Assembly (NCBI RefSeq): GCF_019039035.1
Contig: NZ_JAHNZT010000008.1
Span: forward strand, 209,287-273,286
Direction of reading: 5' to 3'
Source: Citreicoccus inhibens
GTDB taxonomy: Bacteria > Myxococcota > Myxococcia > Myxococcales > Myxococcaceae
DNA length: 64,000 bases
Part shown: piece by piece, positions 44,414-55,749 of the stretch
How the letters are laid out: every line of letters starts with the position of its first letter
Numbering within the stretch: position 1 is the stretch's first letter
Notes under the pieces: model-generated
The model's database searches: none
What the model saw: only the letters and a program-made list of their open reading frames with translations
Told to the model about the DNA's origin: nothing
Program-made: the position numbers and the translations under genes

Positions 44414-45688
44414 ATGCTCCGAACAGTCACCGCCGCCGCCGCCGTGCTGGGGCTGGCCGTCGGCTGCGCGCCCAATGATCCGGCGCCGGTCAAGGTCCGC
44501 GCCCTCGTGCGCTCCAGCAATGGCCAGTACGCCCCCAAGGAAGTCGAGCTCACCACCATCGAGGACATCGTCGGACTGAAGGGCACCGTCGCCGACTTCC
44601 AAGGTGGCGCGCGCATCGTCATCGACCCGAACGACCCCGAGCTCGCCACGGCCACGGAGGCCACGCTCCCGGACATCCTGATCAAGGAGTCGGGCCACGA
44701 CGTCTCCGCCAGCTACATCAACCAGGGCGGCGTCCTGTGGCCCGCGGACTTCCACACCTGGAACATGGTGACGGCGTATTACAACCTGGAGAAGGCCAAC
44801 GAGTATTTCCGCACCGTGGCCAACGTGAAGGTCGCCGACTTCGGTCCCGCGCCCACGGTCCACTACTTCCCGGACTTCATCCAGACGCAGGTGAGCAAGG
44901 AGCCGGGCAAGGACAACGCCATCTTCTACTCGCCGCTGCGCGCCTTCCTGGTGCTGCCGTTCGATCAAATCGAGCGCGCGCCCCTGCCCCTCAACGCGGG
45001 CATCATGGCGCACGAGTACTCGCACCACGTCTTCAACCGGCTGGCCTATGCCGGACAGCGCCTCCCGGAGGTCTTCAGCATCTGGGCCAGCGACAGCCCG
45101 AGCCCCGGCGCCAACATCGTGAAGGCGCTGGACGAGGGGCTCGCGGACTACCACGCCTACGGCTCCACCTGCCTCACGGAGAGCGGCTGCGACACCCGCT
45201 TCATGTCCACCTCGTTCGAGGGTCCGTTCACGGATGAAGTGGAGCGCCGCGACCTGGCGCGCGCCGACCGCTGCCTGGACGCCACGCTCCTCAACAACCT
45301 GTACTCGATGGACCTCTCCACCTGGTCCGGCAACGGGTACGAGTACCGGCTGGGCACCATCCTGGCCACCGCGCTCTATCAGGCCGGACAGTCCACCAAT
45401 CAACAGAAGGTCCTGATGCGCGCCGTCGCGTCCGCCTACAACGACGACAGCACCGTCACGCCCGGGCTCTACCAGGTGATGAAGAAGTACCAGGGCGACC
45501 AGAACAGCTTCACGCTGGCCGAGGCCATGAAGCCCATCATCTCGCACCTGACGGACACGGACCTGAAGAAGGCCGTGTGCAATCAGCTCATGGACCACCT
45601 GCAGATTTCGCCCGACCAGCTCACGGGCACCAACCTCTGCCCCCCCAGCGCCGCCGGCGGCAACAAGTGCCCGCGCATCAACGGATGA
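44414..45688 (+). CDS. Lipoprotein with HExxH metalloprotease-like motif
   Basis: This 424-residue protein has a lipoprotein signal (MLRTVTAAAAVLGLAVGC, Cys at about residue 18). The middle has NAGIMAHEYSHHVFNRLAYA, an HExxH zinc motif, and about 35 residues later KALDEGLADYHAYGS, where the Glu in DEGLADY could be the third ligand, as in gluzincins. The rest is globular with a few Cys. The stop overlaps the start of the next gene (ATGA), so they are coupled. Peptidase activity is inferred from the motifs only. Confidence 0.8.
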   Translation: MLRTVTAAAAVLGLAVGCAPNDPAPVKVRALVRSSNGQYAPKEVELTTIEDIVGLKGTVADFQGGARIVIDPNDPELATATEATLPDILIKESGHDVSASYINQGGVLWPADFHTWNMVTAYYNLEKANEYFRTVANVKVADFGPAPTVHYFPDFIQTQVSKEPGKDNAIFYSPLRAFLVLPFDQIERAPLPLNAGIMAHEYSHHVFNRLAYAGQRLPEVFSIWASDSPSPGANIVKALDEGLADYHAYGSTCLTESGCDTRFMSTSFEGPFTDEVERRDLARADRCLDATLLNNLYSMDLSTWSGNGYEYRLGTILATALYQAGQSTNQQKVLMRAVASAYNDDSTVTPGLYQVMKKYQGDQNSFTLAEAMKPIISHLTDTDLKKAVCNQLMDHLQISPDQLTGTNLCPPSAAGGNKCPRING

Positions 45689-46464
45689 TGAGGACCGCCT
45701 TCGTGAAGACCTGGTTTCAGCCCTTCCTCGCCGGCGCCCTCCTCCTCGCCACGCCCGCCCTGGCCCAGCAGGATGACGCCCCTTACGACTACCCGGACGA
45801 CGAGCCCGCGCGCACGACCAACGACGCGGACGACCCGTACGCCCAGCGCCGCCGCACCGTCGACCAGACCGATGACTTCCGCAACGCCGCCGAGCACGGC
45901 GATGACAAGGAGGGCTTCGAGAAGATGTCGCGCCTGGACGACCCCAACCTCGGCGTCGCCGCCGAGCTGATGGGCGGCCTGCTGCTGCTCGACAGCGCCC
46001 GGGGCAACGGCTCCGACAAGCGCCTCGCGGCGGGACTGCGCGTCACCTGGGAGTTCGGTCGCCTCATCGACAATGAGACGCTGCACGAGGCCCTCTTCGC
46101 GGACCTGCGCTGGCTCTACGGCAGCCTCAGCGACGGCACCACGCTCATCCGCGGTGACACGCGCATCCATTACCTCACGGTGGCGCCCGCGTACCTGCTG
46201 CGCCTGGGCCAGTCGAGCTTCGGCTTCTACGGCCAGGCCGGCGCCGGCATCGCCTACCAGAACACCTCCATCACCGTGGGCGACACCGAGACGAAGGTGA
46301 ACGGCCTCAAGCCCGTGCTCCAGTACGGCGTGGGTCTGCGCGGACGCCCCAGCCTCAACCGCGAGGGGAACCTGCACCTCACCCTCCGCCTGGAGGCCAT
46401 GGGGCTGCGTCGCGGCTACCTCAATGACTTCTACCTAGGTGCCAGCGCCGGCGTCGGCTTCTGA
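45685..46464 (+). CDS. Outer-membrane beta-barrel-like protein
   Basis: 259 residues. Signal peptide (MMRTAFVKTWFQPFLAGALL, ending PALAQ). An Asp-rich, probably disordered region (about 28-85) follows. Then come repeated amphipathic strands (ELMGGLLLLDSARGNGSDKR, YLTVAPAYLLRLGQSSFGFY, NLHLTLRLEAMGLRRGY) ending in Phe (ASAGVGF), a typical C-terminal barrel signal. The overlap with the upstream lipoprotein gene indicates co-expression. Function unknown. Confidence 0.78.
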   Translation: MMRTAFVKTWFQPFLAGALLLATPALAQQDDAPYDYPDDEPARTTNDADDPYAQRRRTVDQTDDFRNAAEHGDDKEGFEKMSRLDDPNLGVAAELMGGLLLLDSARGNGSDKRLAAGLRVTWEFGRLIDNETLHEALFADLRWLYGSLSDGTTLIRGDTRIHYLTVAPAYLLRLGQSSFGFYGQAGAGIAYQNTSITVGDTETKVNGLKPVLQYGVGLRGRPSLNREGNLHLTLRLEAMGLRRGYLNDFYLGASAGVGF

Positions 46465-46476
46465 CGCCCCACCGGA

Positions 46477-46511
46477 GGGAAGCGGCCGGTAGTTTTTGCC
46501 TGCCGCTTCCC
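46477..46511 (+). terminator. Inverted repeat after beta-barrel gene
   Basis: GGGAAGCGGC and GCCGCTTCCC form a perfect 10-base-pair stem with a 15-base loop, 12 bases after the stop. The T-run is inside the loop rather than after the stem, so intrinsic termination is uncertain. Confidence 0.45.
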
Positions 46512-46553
46512 TTCGCGGCTCCTCGCTCCCTGCCGTTCCAAGGAGTTGAGCCC

Positions 46554-46569
46554 TGGCACACCCCCTGCT
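46554..46569 (+). promoter_or_regulatory. Sigma-54 promoter candidate for the YHS gene
   Basis: TGGCACACCCCCTGCT has GG and GC separated by ten bases and the full TGGCAC -24 half. The -12 half is CTGC rather than TTGC. It lies 60 bases before the ATG of the YHS protein. Confidence 0.45.
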
Positions 46570-46628
46570 TTCCAGAGCGGCGGGGCGTGGGTGTGGAGGG
46601 CGCGGGCCCTCCGGGTGGGAGGCGAGCC

Positions 46629-46856
46629 ATGAAAGGCGTGCAGGGCCAGGGGAAGTATTGGGATCCCGTGTGTGGCAAGCAGCTCGACGAGACGGAGGAG
46701 CAGCCCTCCGCCGAGTACAAGAAGCGCCGGTACTTCTTCTGCTCGGAGCGCTGTCGTCGGGCCTTCGAGCACCAGGCCGAGCGCTTCCGACTCAACGAGC
46801 TGGCGCGCGCCGGTGCGTTGATGACGCCGGGCCGGGTGCGCTGGGGGCTCGCGTAA
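46629..46856 (+). CDS. Small YHS-domain protein
   Basis: 75 residues from ATG 46629, preceded by GGGAGGCGAG. The YHS domain is DPVCGKQLDETEEQPSAEYK followed by FFCSERCRRAFEHQ, with the conserved Cys of the DPVCG motif and a CSERC pair that may bind a metal. YHS domains are found in metal-handling proteins such as copper and zinc ATPase partners. It stands alone, convergent with recJ with three bases between, and a sigma-54-like promoter lies upstream. No transporter is adjacent. Confidence 0.82.
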   Translation: MKGVQGQGKYWDPVCGKQLDETEEQPSAEYKKRRYFFCSERCRRAFEHQAERFRLNELARAGALMTPGRVRWGLA

Positions 46857-46859
46857 CCG

Positions 46860-48572
46860 TCACGCCGCCTGACGCACGTCCTTGAGCCGCAGCGACAGCC
46901 GTCGCTGACCGCGGAACGTGTCGAAGCCCGCCTGGAAGGCGAGGTCCACGGGCCCCTCCACCAGCGACACCCGGTCCGCCATACCAAAGCCAATGGCATC
47001 CACCTCGGGCGCGTCCAGCAGCGCGAGCTTCAGGTGCCCTGCCCCCCCCCCCGACTTCGCGGGCAGCACGCGCGGGCGGGCCACCTGATGCCGCAACACG
47101 AGCACCGGCTCCGGGTTGCCCTGACCGAACGGCCCGAGCCGCTGCAGCGACTCCACCGCCGTGGCGTCCAGGTCCCCGGGCCGCACCACCGCGTCCACCT
47201 TGCAGCGCGGGATGAGGTCCTCGGGCGACAGGCGCTGGGCGGCGATGCGCTCGAAGGCCTCGCGGAAGGCCGGCAGGCGGTCCGCCTCGATGGTGAGGCC
47301 CGCCGCGTGCTTGTGGCCACCAAAGCGCAGGAAGAGGTCGCCACAGCCGTTGAGCGCGTCGAACAGATGGAACGCCTCGATGCTGCGCGCCGAGCCCTTC
47401 CCGATGCCGTCCTTCACGCCCACCATCACCGTGGGCCGATAGAAGCGCTCCACCACGCGCGAGGCGACGATGCCAATGACGCCCGGGTGCCAGCCCTCGT
47501 CGTAGAGCACGAAGCCACGCACGTCGCCCAGGGACTCCGCCTGCGCCAGCGCCTGGGTGAGGATGCCGCTCTCGATGCCCTGCCGCTCCGCGTTCGCGCG
47601 GTCCAACACGCCCGCCAGCGCGCGCGCGGATTCCAGCGACTCGGAGCACAAGAGCTGCTGCCCCAGCGACGCGTCATGCAACCGGCCCGCGGCGTTGATG
47701 CGAGGCCCGAGCCGGAAGCCCACCTGCCCCGCCGTGACGGTGGCGTCTGGGTCCATACCCGCCACCTCCTTCAGCGCGCGGATGCCCGGACGGCGCCCCT
47801 GGGACAGCTCCTGGAGGCCATGCGCCACGAGGATGCGGTTGGCGCCCGTCAGGGGCACCACGTCCGCCACGGTGGCCAGCGCCACCAGGTCCATCAGCGA
47901 CTTGAGGTTGGGCTCCTTGCGCGTGGCGAAGAAGCCGTCCTCGCGCAGGCGCTTGCGCAGGCCCATGCAGAGGTTGAAGGCCACGCCCGCCGCGCACAGC
48001 ACCTTCGTGGGGTACTCGCAGCCGGGCTGGTGCGGGTTGAGCACCGCCACCGCGGGCGGCAGCGTGGGCGGCACGGTGTGGTGGTCCACCACCACCACGT
48101 CCAGCCCCAGCTCCTTCGCCCGGGCAATCTCCGCCACCGACGTGATGCCGCAGTCGAGCGTCACCAGCACCCGCGTCCCATCCGCGGCAATGCGCTCCAC
48201 CGCGCCCAGGTTGAGGCCGTAGCCCTCATCCAGCCGGTGGGGAATGTACGTCGCGGCCGTGAGGCCCAGCTCCTTGAGGAACAGGTAGAGCAGCGACGTG
48301 GAGCTGACCCCATCCACGTCGTAGTCGCCGTACAGGGTGACCTTCTCGCGCTGCCGCAGGGCGCGCGTCAGGCGCTCCACCGCGCCCGTCATGCCCTTCA
48401 TCCGGAACGGGTCCGGCAAGTCGGCCAGTCGGTCAGAGAGGAAGGCGGCGGCCGCCTCAGGCGTCCGGTACCCCCGGTGCAAGAGCACCTTCGCCGCCAG
48501 TGGGTGCAGCGACAGCTCTCCGGCGAGCGCGCCCACCTCCTGCTCCACCACGTCTGGAATCAGCCACCGCAT
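46860..48572 (-). CDS. recJ: Single-stranded-DNA-specific exonuclease RecJ
   Basis: About 570 residues from ATG 48572 (MRWLIPDVV); 14 codons upstream are open too. The DHH domain has GDYDVDGVSSTSLL (Asp ligands) and VVVDHHTVPP, and the DHHA1 part ends with RFGGHKHAAGLTIEADRLPA. RecJ degrades 5' single-stranded DNA in recombination and mismatch repair. Near residues 507-511 the minus strand has a run of eleven G bases that codes for a glycine patch. Slippage there would frameshift the last 60 residues. Standard family length otherwise. Confidence 0.93.
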   Translation of the reverse strand: MRWLIPDVVEQEVGALAGELSLHPLAAKVLLHRGYRTPEAAAAFLSDRLADLPDPFRMKGMTGAVERLTRALRQREKVTLYGDYDVDGVSSTSLLYLFLKELGLTAATYIPHRLDEGYGLNLGAVERIAADGTRVLVTLDCGITSVAEIARAKELGLDVVVVDHHTVPPTLPPAVAVLNPHQPGCEYPTKVLCAAGVAFNLCMGLRKRLREDGFFATRKEPNLKSLMDLVALATVADVVPLTGANRILVAHGLQELSQGRRPGIRALKEVAGMDPDATVTAGQVGFRLGPRINAAGRLHDASLGQQLLCSESLESARALAGVLDRANAERQGIESGILTQALAQAESLGDVRGFVLYDEGWHPGVIGIVASRVVERFYRPTVMVGVKDGIGKGSARSIEAFHLFDALNGCGDLFLRFGGHKHAAGLTIEADRLPAFREAFERIAAQRLSPEDLIPRCKVDAVVRPGDLDATAVESLQRLGPFGQGNPEPVLVLRHQVARPRVLPAKSGGGAGHLKLALLDAPEVDAIGFGMADRVSLVEGPVDLAFQAGFDTFRGQRRLSLRLKDVRQAA

Positions 48573-48714
48573 GACGGAGGACAGTACCTCAGACGTCCGA
48601 CGAAGGGAGTCCAACCTTTACCACGACATTTCCTTCCTGCTCGGGCGTTCAGGCATCCCCTCGCGCGCTCGCCAGCCTCGGCGCGGGGCCGCGGAGCGCG
48701 TCACTCCCGACGGG

Positions 48715-48758
48715 AAAAACGAAGGGCCCTCGCCCCCGATTCCTCGGGAGGAGGGCCC
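48715..48758 (-). terminator. Intrinsic terminator of the queA-tgt-yajC-secD-secF operon
   Basis: On the minus strand the two arms GGGCCCTC/GAGGGCCC and CCCGA/TCGGG form a stem with a TTCC-type loop, followed by TTCGTTTTT. It lies 35 bases after the secF stop. Confidence 0.75.
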
Positions 48759-48792
48759 CAGTTTTGCGCCGCGCGAGTGTCGCGCGGACGAC

Positions 48793-49962
48793 TCAGGCGA
48801 CCTTGGGCTGCTGCTTGGCGCCGTCGTGGTGACGGGCGTCGCGGGCCGCCGCGCGCTCATCCAGCCACAGCGTCAGCGGGCTCGCGATGTACACGGACGA
48901 GTACGTGCCCACGATGATGCCCACGAGCATCGCCATGGCGAAGTCCCAGATCTCCCCCACGCCGAAGATGAGCAGACCGACGAGCGACAGCGCCGTCACG
49001 CCCGAGGTGAGGATGGTGCGGGCCAGCGTGTCGTTGACCGCGATGTTGATGACCTCGGCCAGGGGCTTGCCCTTGTACTTGGCCATGTCCTCACGGATGC
49101 GGTCGTAGATGACGATGGTGTCGTTCACCGAGTAGCCGACGATGGTCAGCAGCGCGGCGATGGACGTGAGGTTGAACTCACGCTGGCTCACCAGGAAGTA
49201 GCCGGCCACCATGATGACGTCGTGCACCATGGAGAGCAGCGCGCCCGGGCCGAACTTGAAGTCGAACCGGAACGCCACGTAGATGAGGATGGCGAACATC
49301 GAGTACAGCAGCGCCATCACACCGCGGTTGCGCAGTTGCTTGCCCACCTGCGGACCCACGTAGTCCACGCGGCGCTGCTCGAAGTCCGGCTTGTCCAGCC
49401 CGGCGCCCAGCGCGGCGAACACCTTGTCCGCCATGCCGCTCGCGACGACCTGGTAGTCAAAGCCGTTGCCGGCCTGCGAGGCGCCCAGGTCACGCACTTC
49501 CTGCACGCCCGTGCCCGTGCTCTCCACGGCCTGCTTCACGGCCGCGGCGGACAGCGGGGTCGCCGAGCGGAAGTTGATGATGCCGTTGGCCATGTCCGCG
49601 TACACGTTGCGGACCTGCCCCAGCCCCTGGATGGCCACCTTGGCCTTCTCCGCGCCCTCCTCGGTGAGCTGCGTCACGCCGCCCATGCGGAGCAGGAACG
49701 CATTCTCTTCCGAGGCGCCAATGCCCTGCACACTCACGTCGTGCAGGCCGCCCTTCTGGGCGCGCTCGCGGACGTCCGCGGCGGTGGTCGGGTGGTTGAA
49801 CTTCAGCTCCACCACCGTGCCGCCGGCGAAGTCCACGCCGAAGTTGAACCCCACCGTGGCGATGCCCACGATGATGGCCAGGTTCACCAGGGTGGAGATG
49901 AAGACGGCAGGCTTGCGCTTGCCGATGAAGTCGATGTTCGTCTTGTGCTTGAGGATCTGCAT
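48793..49962 (-). CDS. secF: Protein translocase subunit SecF
   Basis: 389 residues, six-helix RND-like membrane protein of the SecDF complex that helps pull proteins out of the Sec channel. The first helix is at about 22-42. A periplasmic P4-type region is at about 45-210, and the C-terminal five-helix block carries SVNDTIVIYDRIREDMAKYK, the SecF signature. Its start is 26 bases after secD. The C-terminal tail (ARDARHHDGAKQQPKVA) is polar. Final gene of the operon, followed by a strong terminator. Confidence 0.96.
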   Translation of the reverse strand: MQILKHKTNIDFIGKRKPAVFISTLVNLAIIVGIATVGFNFGVDFAGGTVVELKFNHPTTAADVRERAQKGGLHDVSVQGIGASEENAFLLRMGGVTQLTEEGAEKAKVAIQGLGQVRNVYADMANGIINFRSATPLSAAAVKQAVESTGTGVQEVRDLGASQAGNGFDYQVVASGMADKVFAALGAGLDKPDFEQRRVDYVGPQVGKQLRNRGVMALLYSMFAILIYVAFRFDFKFGPGALLSMVHDVIMVAGYFLVSQREFNLTSIAALLTIVGYSVNDTIVIYDRIREDMAKYKGKPLAEVINIAVNDTLARTILTSGVTALSLVGLLIFGVGEIWDFAMAMLVGIIVGTYSSVYIASPLTLWLDERAAARDARHHDGAKQQPKVA

Positions 49963-49988
49963 GGCGGTTTCCCGTGCGCGGCGCCGGC

Positions 49989-51761
49989 TTAGACCGACAC
50001 CGTCTGCGCGTTACGGCCGTGGACGAAGTAGGTCGTGATGACGCGGGTCACCACGATGGACGTGAACAGGGACGCCAGCAGTCCCACGATGAGCGTGGTG
50101 GCAAACCCACGCACCGGCCCCGTTCCGGTGAAGAACAGGATGAAGCCAGCGATGAGGGTGGTGACGTGCGCGTCGAAGATGGTCCAGAAGGCGCGATCGT
50201 AGCCCTGGTCCACCGCCGCCCGCGCGCTCTTGCCGTGGCTGAGCTCCTCGCGGATGCGCTCGTTGATGAGCACGTTGGCATCCACCGCGATGCCCAGCGT
50301 CAGCACGAAGCCCGCGATGCCCGGCAGCGTCAGCGTGGCGTTGAAGAACGCCAGACCCGCGAGGATGAGCAGGCCGTTGAGCAGGAGCGCCACGTCCGCG
50401 ATGAGGCCCGTCTTCCGGTAGTAGATGGCCATGAAGACCACCACCAGCGCCAGACCGACCGCCGCCGCGAGGCTGCCCTTCTTGATGAGCTCGTCACCCA
50501 GCGTCGCGCCCACCTGACGAATCTCGCCCACCGTCACCGGGGCCGGCAGCGCGCCCGCCTTGAGCACCAGCGCCAGCGTCTGCGCCTCGCCCAGCCACTC
50601 CTCGAAGCTGCGCGCGCCCGCGCGGCCCATGGTGATGCGCGCCCGACCGCCGCCAATCTTCTCGTTGATGCGTGGCGCCGAGTGCACGTTGTCATCCAGC
50701 ACGATGGCCATGCGACGGCCCACGCCCGCCTCGGTGAGCTTCTCGAACTCGCGCGCGCCCGCGGCGTCGAACGCGAGGTTCACCTCGGGCTCGTTCATCT
50801 GCCCGATGGAGGCGTCCGCGCCCGACAGGCTCTCACCCGTCAGCGGCGACTCCTTCTCCACCAGATAGCTGCGGTACGACAGGCAGTCGTTCTTCTTCAC
50901 CGGGTTGGCCACGCACTCGGTCAGCACCTGGCGGTTCTCCGGGACCTTGCCCTTCGTGTACTCCAGCAGCGCCTCGCGGCTGGGCGAGGACAGCTGGGGG
51001 AAGCCCTCGGTGTCCGACAGCGTCACCTTGCTCTCGGGAGAGGGCGGGTGCTGCTTCACCATCTCCGCGAAGAACTGGGGATTGGAGTCATCCACCATCC
51101 GGAACTCGAGCTGCGCGGTGGTGCCCACCAGTTCCTTGGCCTGCTCCGGGTTGCTGCGGCCCGGCAGGGAGATCTGGATGGAGTCCGTGCCCAGCTTGCG
51201 CACGTCGACCTCGGCCACGCCCCACTTGTCGATGCGGCGGCGGATGACGAGCATCGCCTGATCCACGGCCTCCTCGCGGAAGCGCGTCATCTGGCCCTCG
51301 TCCGGCGCCAGCACCAGCTTGTCGCCGTTGCGGCCGACCTTGCTGAAGTCACCGAAGGTGCTGAGGACGTCCTTCTCCACGGCGTCCATCGCGCTCTCGG
51401 GGCTGACGGTCAGCGTCAGCTGCAGCCGCTCCGGATCCGTGTCGGCCGTGACCGTCGCCAGCTTCTTGTCATTGACGAAGTTGGCGATCTGCTGCCCGCG
51501 GCGCTCGGTGCGCTTCTGCAGGGCCGTCTTGGTGTCCACCCGCATCACCATGTGGATGCCGCCCTGGAGGTCCAGCCCGAGGTTCAGGCGGTACTTCGCG
51601 GGGGGCGCCCACTTGGGCAGGCGCTGCTCCAGCACGGAGATGTTGTTGCGCTCGGAGCGATCGAGCACGACCAACGAGTAGTAGGTGGGGACCAGGAACC
51701 AGATGGTCCCCAGCGTCACCGCGACAATGAAACTGAACTTCCACCACCAGCCGCGGTCCAT
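49989..51761 (-). CDS. secD: Protein translocase subunit SecD
   Basis: 590 residues. N-terminal helix (WWWKFSFIVAVTLGTIWFLV), a large periplasmic head (about 40-390) with GLDLQGGIHMVMRVD, and a C-terminal five-helix membrane domain with the RND motif NVLINERIREELSHG. SecD with SecF uses the proton gradient to finish translocation. The ATG overlaps the yajC stop (TAATG), as is usual in yajC-secD-secF operons. Confidence 0.96.
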   Translation of the reverse strand: MDRGWWWKFSFIVAVTLGTIWFLVPTYYSLVVLDRSERNNISVLEQRLPKWAPPAKYRLNLGLDLQGGIHMVMRVDTKTALQKRTERRGQQIANFVNDKKLATVTADTDPERLQLTLTVSPESAMDAVEKDVLSTFGDFSKVGRNGDKLVLAPDEGQMTRFREEAVDQAMLVIRRRIDKWGVAEVDVRKLGTDSIQISLPGRSNPEQAKELVGTTAQLEFRMVDDSNPQFFAEMVKQHPPSPESKVTLSDTEGFPQLSSPSREALLEYTKGKVPENRQVLTECVANPVKKNDCLSYRSYLVEKESPLTGESLSGADASIGQMNEPEVNLAFDAAGAREFEKLTEAGVGRRMAIVLDDNVHSAPRINEKIGGGRARITMGRAGARSFEEWLGEAQTLALVLKAGALPAPVTVGEIRQVGATLGDELIKKGSLAAAVGLALVVVFMAIYYRKTGLIADVALLLNGLLILAGLAFFNATLTLPGIAGFVLTLGIAVDANVLINERIREELSHGKSARAAVDQGYDRAFWTIFDAHVTTLIAGFILFFTGTGPVRGFATTLIVGLLASLFTSIVVTRVITTYFVHGRNAQTVSV

Positions 51762-52108
51762 TACTTCTCCTCCTTCTTCTTCTCGTCGGCGCTGGCCGGC
51801 GCGCCCTCCGCCACCCCGCCCCGAGCGGTGATGGACGTCTTGAGCATGCGGACCCGCACGCCGTTGGCGATCTCAATCGTCACGGTGCGCTCATCCACCT
51901 GATGGATCTTCCCGAGCAGACCGCCGGCGGTGACGACCTCATCGCCCTTCTTCAGGCCCGCCAGGAGGTTGCGGTGCTCCTTGAGCTGCTTCTGCTGGGG
52001 CCGGATCATGACGAAGTACATGATCGCCACCAGGAAGATCAGGAATCCCACGGTGGGCAACGGGCCCCCGCCACCTGCCTGCGCCAGAATCAGAAAGCTC
52101 TCTGCCAC
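51761..52108 (-). CDS. yajC: Preprotein translocase subunit YajC
   Basis: 115 residues. One membrane helix (LPTVGFLIFLVAIMYFVMIR) then PQQKQLKEHRNLLAGLKKGD and DEVVTAGGLLGKIHQVDERT, the YajC signature. It partners SecDF. An acidic and lysine-rich C-terminal tail (ASADEKKKEEK) is visible. The 144-base gap to tgt contains a CCCCCC...GGGGGG hairpin and a weak promoter-like TTGCTC/TAAGAG, so yajC may also be transcribed separately. Confidence 0.95.
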   Translation of the reverse strand: MAESFLILAQAGGGGPLPTVGFLIFLVAIMYFVMIRPQQKQLKEHRNLLAGLKKGDEVVTAGGLLGKIHQVDERTVTIEIANGVRVRMLKTSITARGGVAEGAPASADEKKKEEK

Positions 52109-52252
52109 ACACTGCCTCGTTCGTTGAGGAAGGACCCGGAACGTTCCCCCCTGGAATCGGGGGGCGAAAATTCATCCGAAAGGGGGGCCTCTTAGCAAGG
52201 GCGTCCCACGCGAGCAAGTGAACGCCGGAACCCTGGCAATCCAACCGGTTGT

Positions 52253-54528
<2,276 letters not shown>

Positions 54529-54585
54529 GGGGGCAGCGCTTGTAGCAGCCCGCGCGCCGTCACGGAATCTCGCGGTGAGGCTCGG

Positions 54586-55716
54586 TCAGTAGAGGTGCTG
54601 GAGCTCGGCCCCCGGGTAGTAGTGCGTGAGGATGGCCCGGTAGTCGCGCCCCTGGTCCGCCAGCGCCTTGGCGCCCCACTGGCACAGCCCCGCGCCGTGG
54701 CCATAGCCCCGGCCCGAGAACGTGTAGCCGTGCGCGGTGCGCTCCACGTCGAAGTCCAGGCTCTTGAGCCGCGTGTAGCCCAGCTTGCGGCGCAGCAGCA
54801 CCCCGTCCACCACCGAGCCGTCCCCGAGCGTCACCCGCGTCACCCGATGCGTGTCCGTGCGCCCCGTCACCTTCAGCCCCTCGGGCGAGGCGCGCAGGGC
54901 GGAGCGCAGCTCGCCGTCGGACATCGTGGCCGTCCACTTGCTCGCCGGCAGCTTGCCGCACGGGCAATCGACCGGCCGCAGATACGGCAGGTCGCGCTGG
55001 AGTGCGGCGAGCCCGGATTCGGTCCGGCCACCGCACGAGGCGTGGAAGTAGGCCTCGATGGGCGCCAGCTCGAACGTGAGCACCTCGCCCCGAGTGGCCT
55101 CGACGGCGGCGCGCGTCTTGGGGTCCTCGCGGTTGACGCCGCCGTAGACCTGATGAAGCACGCTGCTGCCCAGGTGGAAGGCGTTGCTGTAGGCCTCCAG
55201 CTTCTTCTGGAGGGCGTACGTGCGCGCGGCGACCGCCTGGGCCTTGAGGGCCTCCAACGGGAAGGACACGGGCATCTCGCTGCCCAGGACCGCGGCCAGG
55301 TAGTCCTCCAGCGAGATGACGTTGATGAGCTGGAGCCCGTCTTTGAACGTGCGGACCACCACGTCACCGCGAACCTGGGAGCCCCCCGCGCGCAGCGGCT
55401 CGTCCCCGGGAACACCCGCGTCGATGGCATTGGCGCCCGCGCGGAAGCGCACCGCGTCCCCCATGACGGGCGCGCCGTTGACCTCCAGTCTCCCACCGCG
55501 CCGGCGAATCAGGGCCTGCCCGCTCGACAGCGGGACGAACTGGGCGTCCTCCGCGTCGCCGCCCATGGCGAGCCCTCGGCCACTCACGCGCACCTCGCCA
55601 TCGGCATCCTCCATGGCAATGCGCATGGTCTCCACGGCGAGCGCGGGCAGCGGGGAGAGCAACAGGAGCACCAGTGCGACAGGTCGCAACATGCTGGGGA
55701 GTGTAGGAGGCCGCAT
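54586..55716 (-). CDS. SpoIID/LytB-domain protein
   Basis: About 376 residues from ATG 55716, which has GAGG upstream; ATG 55692 is the alternative. Signal peptide ALVLLLLSPLPALA. The SpoIID domain is from about 110 to the end: LEDYLAAVLGSEMPVSFPLE, ALKAQAVAARTYALQKKLEA, and the C-terminal GYGHGAGLCQWGAKALADQG motif. SpoIID-like enzymes are peptidoglycan lytic transglycosylases, so a cell-wall role is likely. A Cys pair (VDCPCGKL) lies in the middle. Divergent from the next gene, with 33 bases between starts. Confidence 0.9.
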   Translation of the reverse strand: MRPPTLPSMLRPVALVLLLLSPLPALAVETMRIAMEDADGEVRVSGRGLAMGGDAEDAQFVPLSSGQALIRRRGGRLEVNGAPVMGDAVRFRAGANAIDAGVPGDEPLRAGGSQVRGDVVVRTFKDGLQLINVISLEDYLAAVLGSEMPVSFPLEALKAQAVAARTYALQKKLEAYSNAFHLGSSVLHQVYGGVNREDPKTRAAVEATRGEVLTFELAPIEAYFHASCGGRTESGLAALQRDLPYLRPVDCPCGKLPASKWTATMSDGELRSALRASPEGLKVTGRTDTHRVTRVTLGDGSVVDGVLLRRKLGYTRLKSLDFDVERTAHGYTFSGRGYGHGAGLCQWGAKALADQGRDYRAILTHYYPGAELQHLY

Positions 55717-55749
55717 CGCCGCCTCAAGAAAACGGCCGCGGGATGCCCT

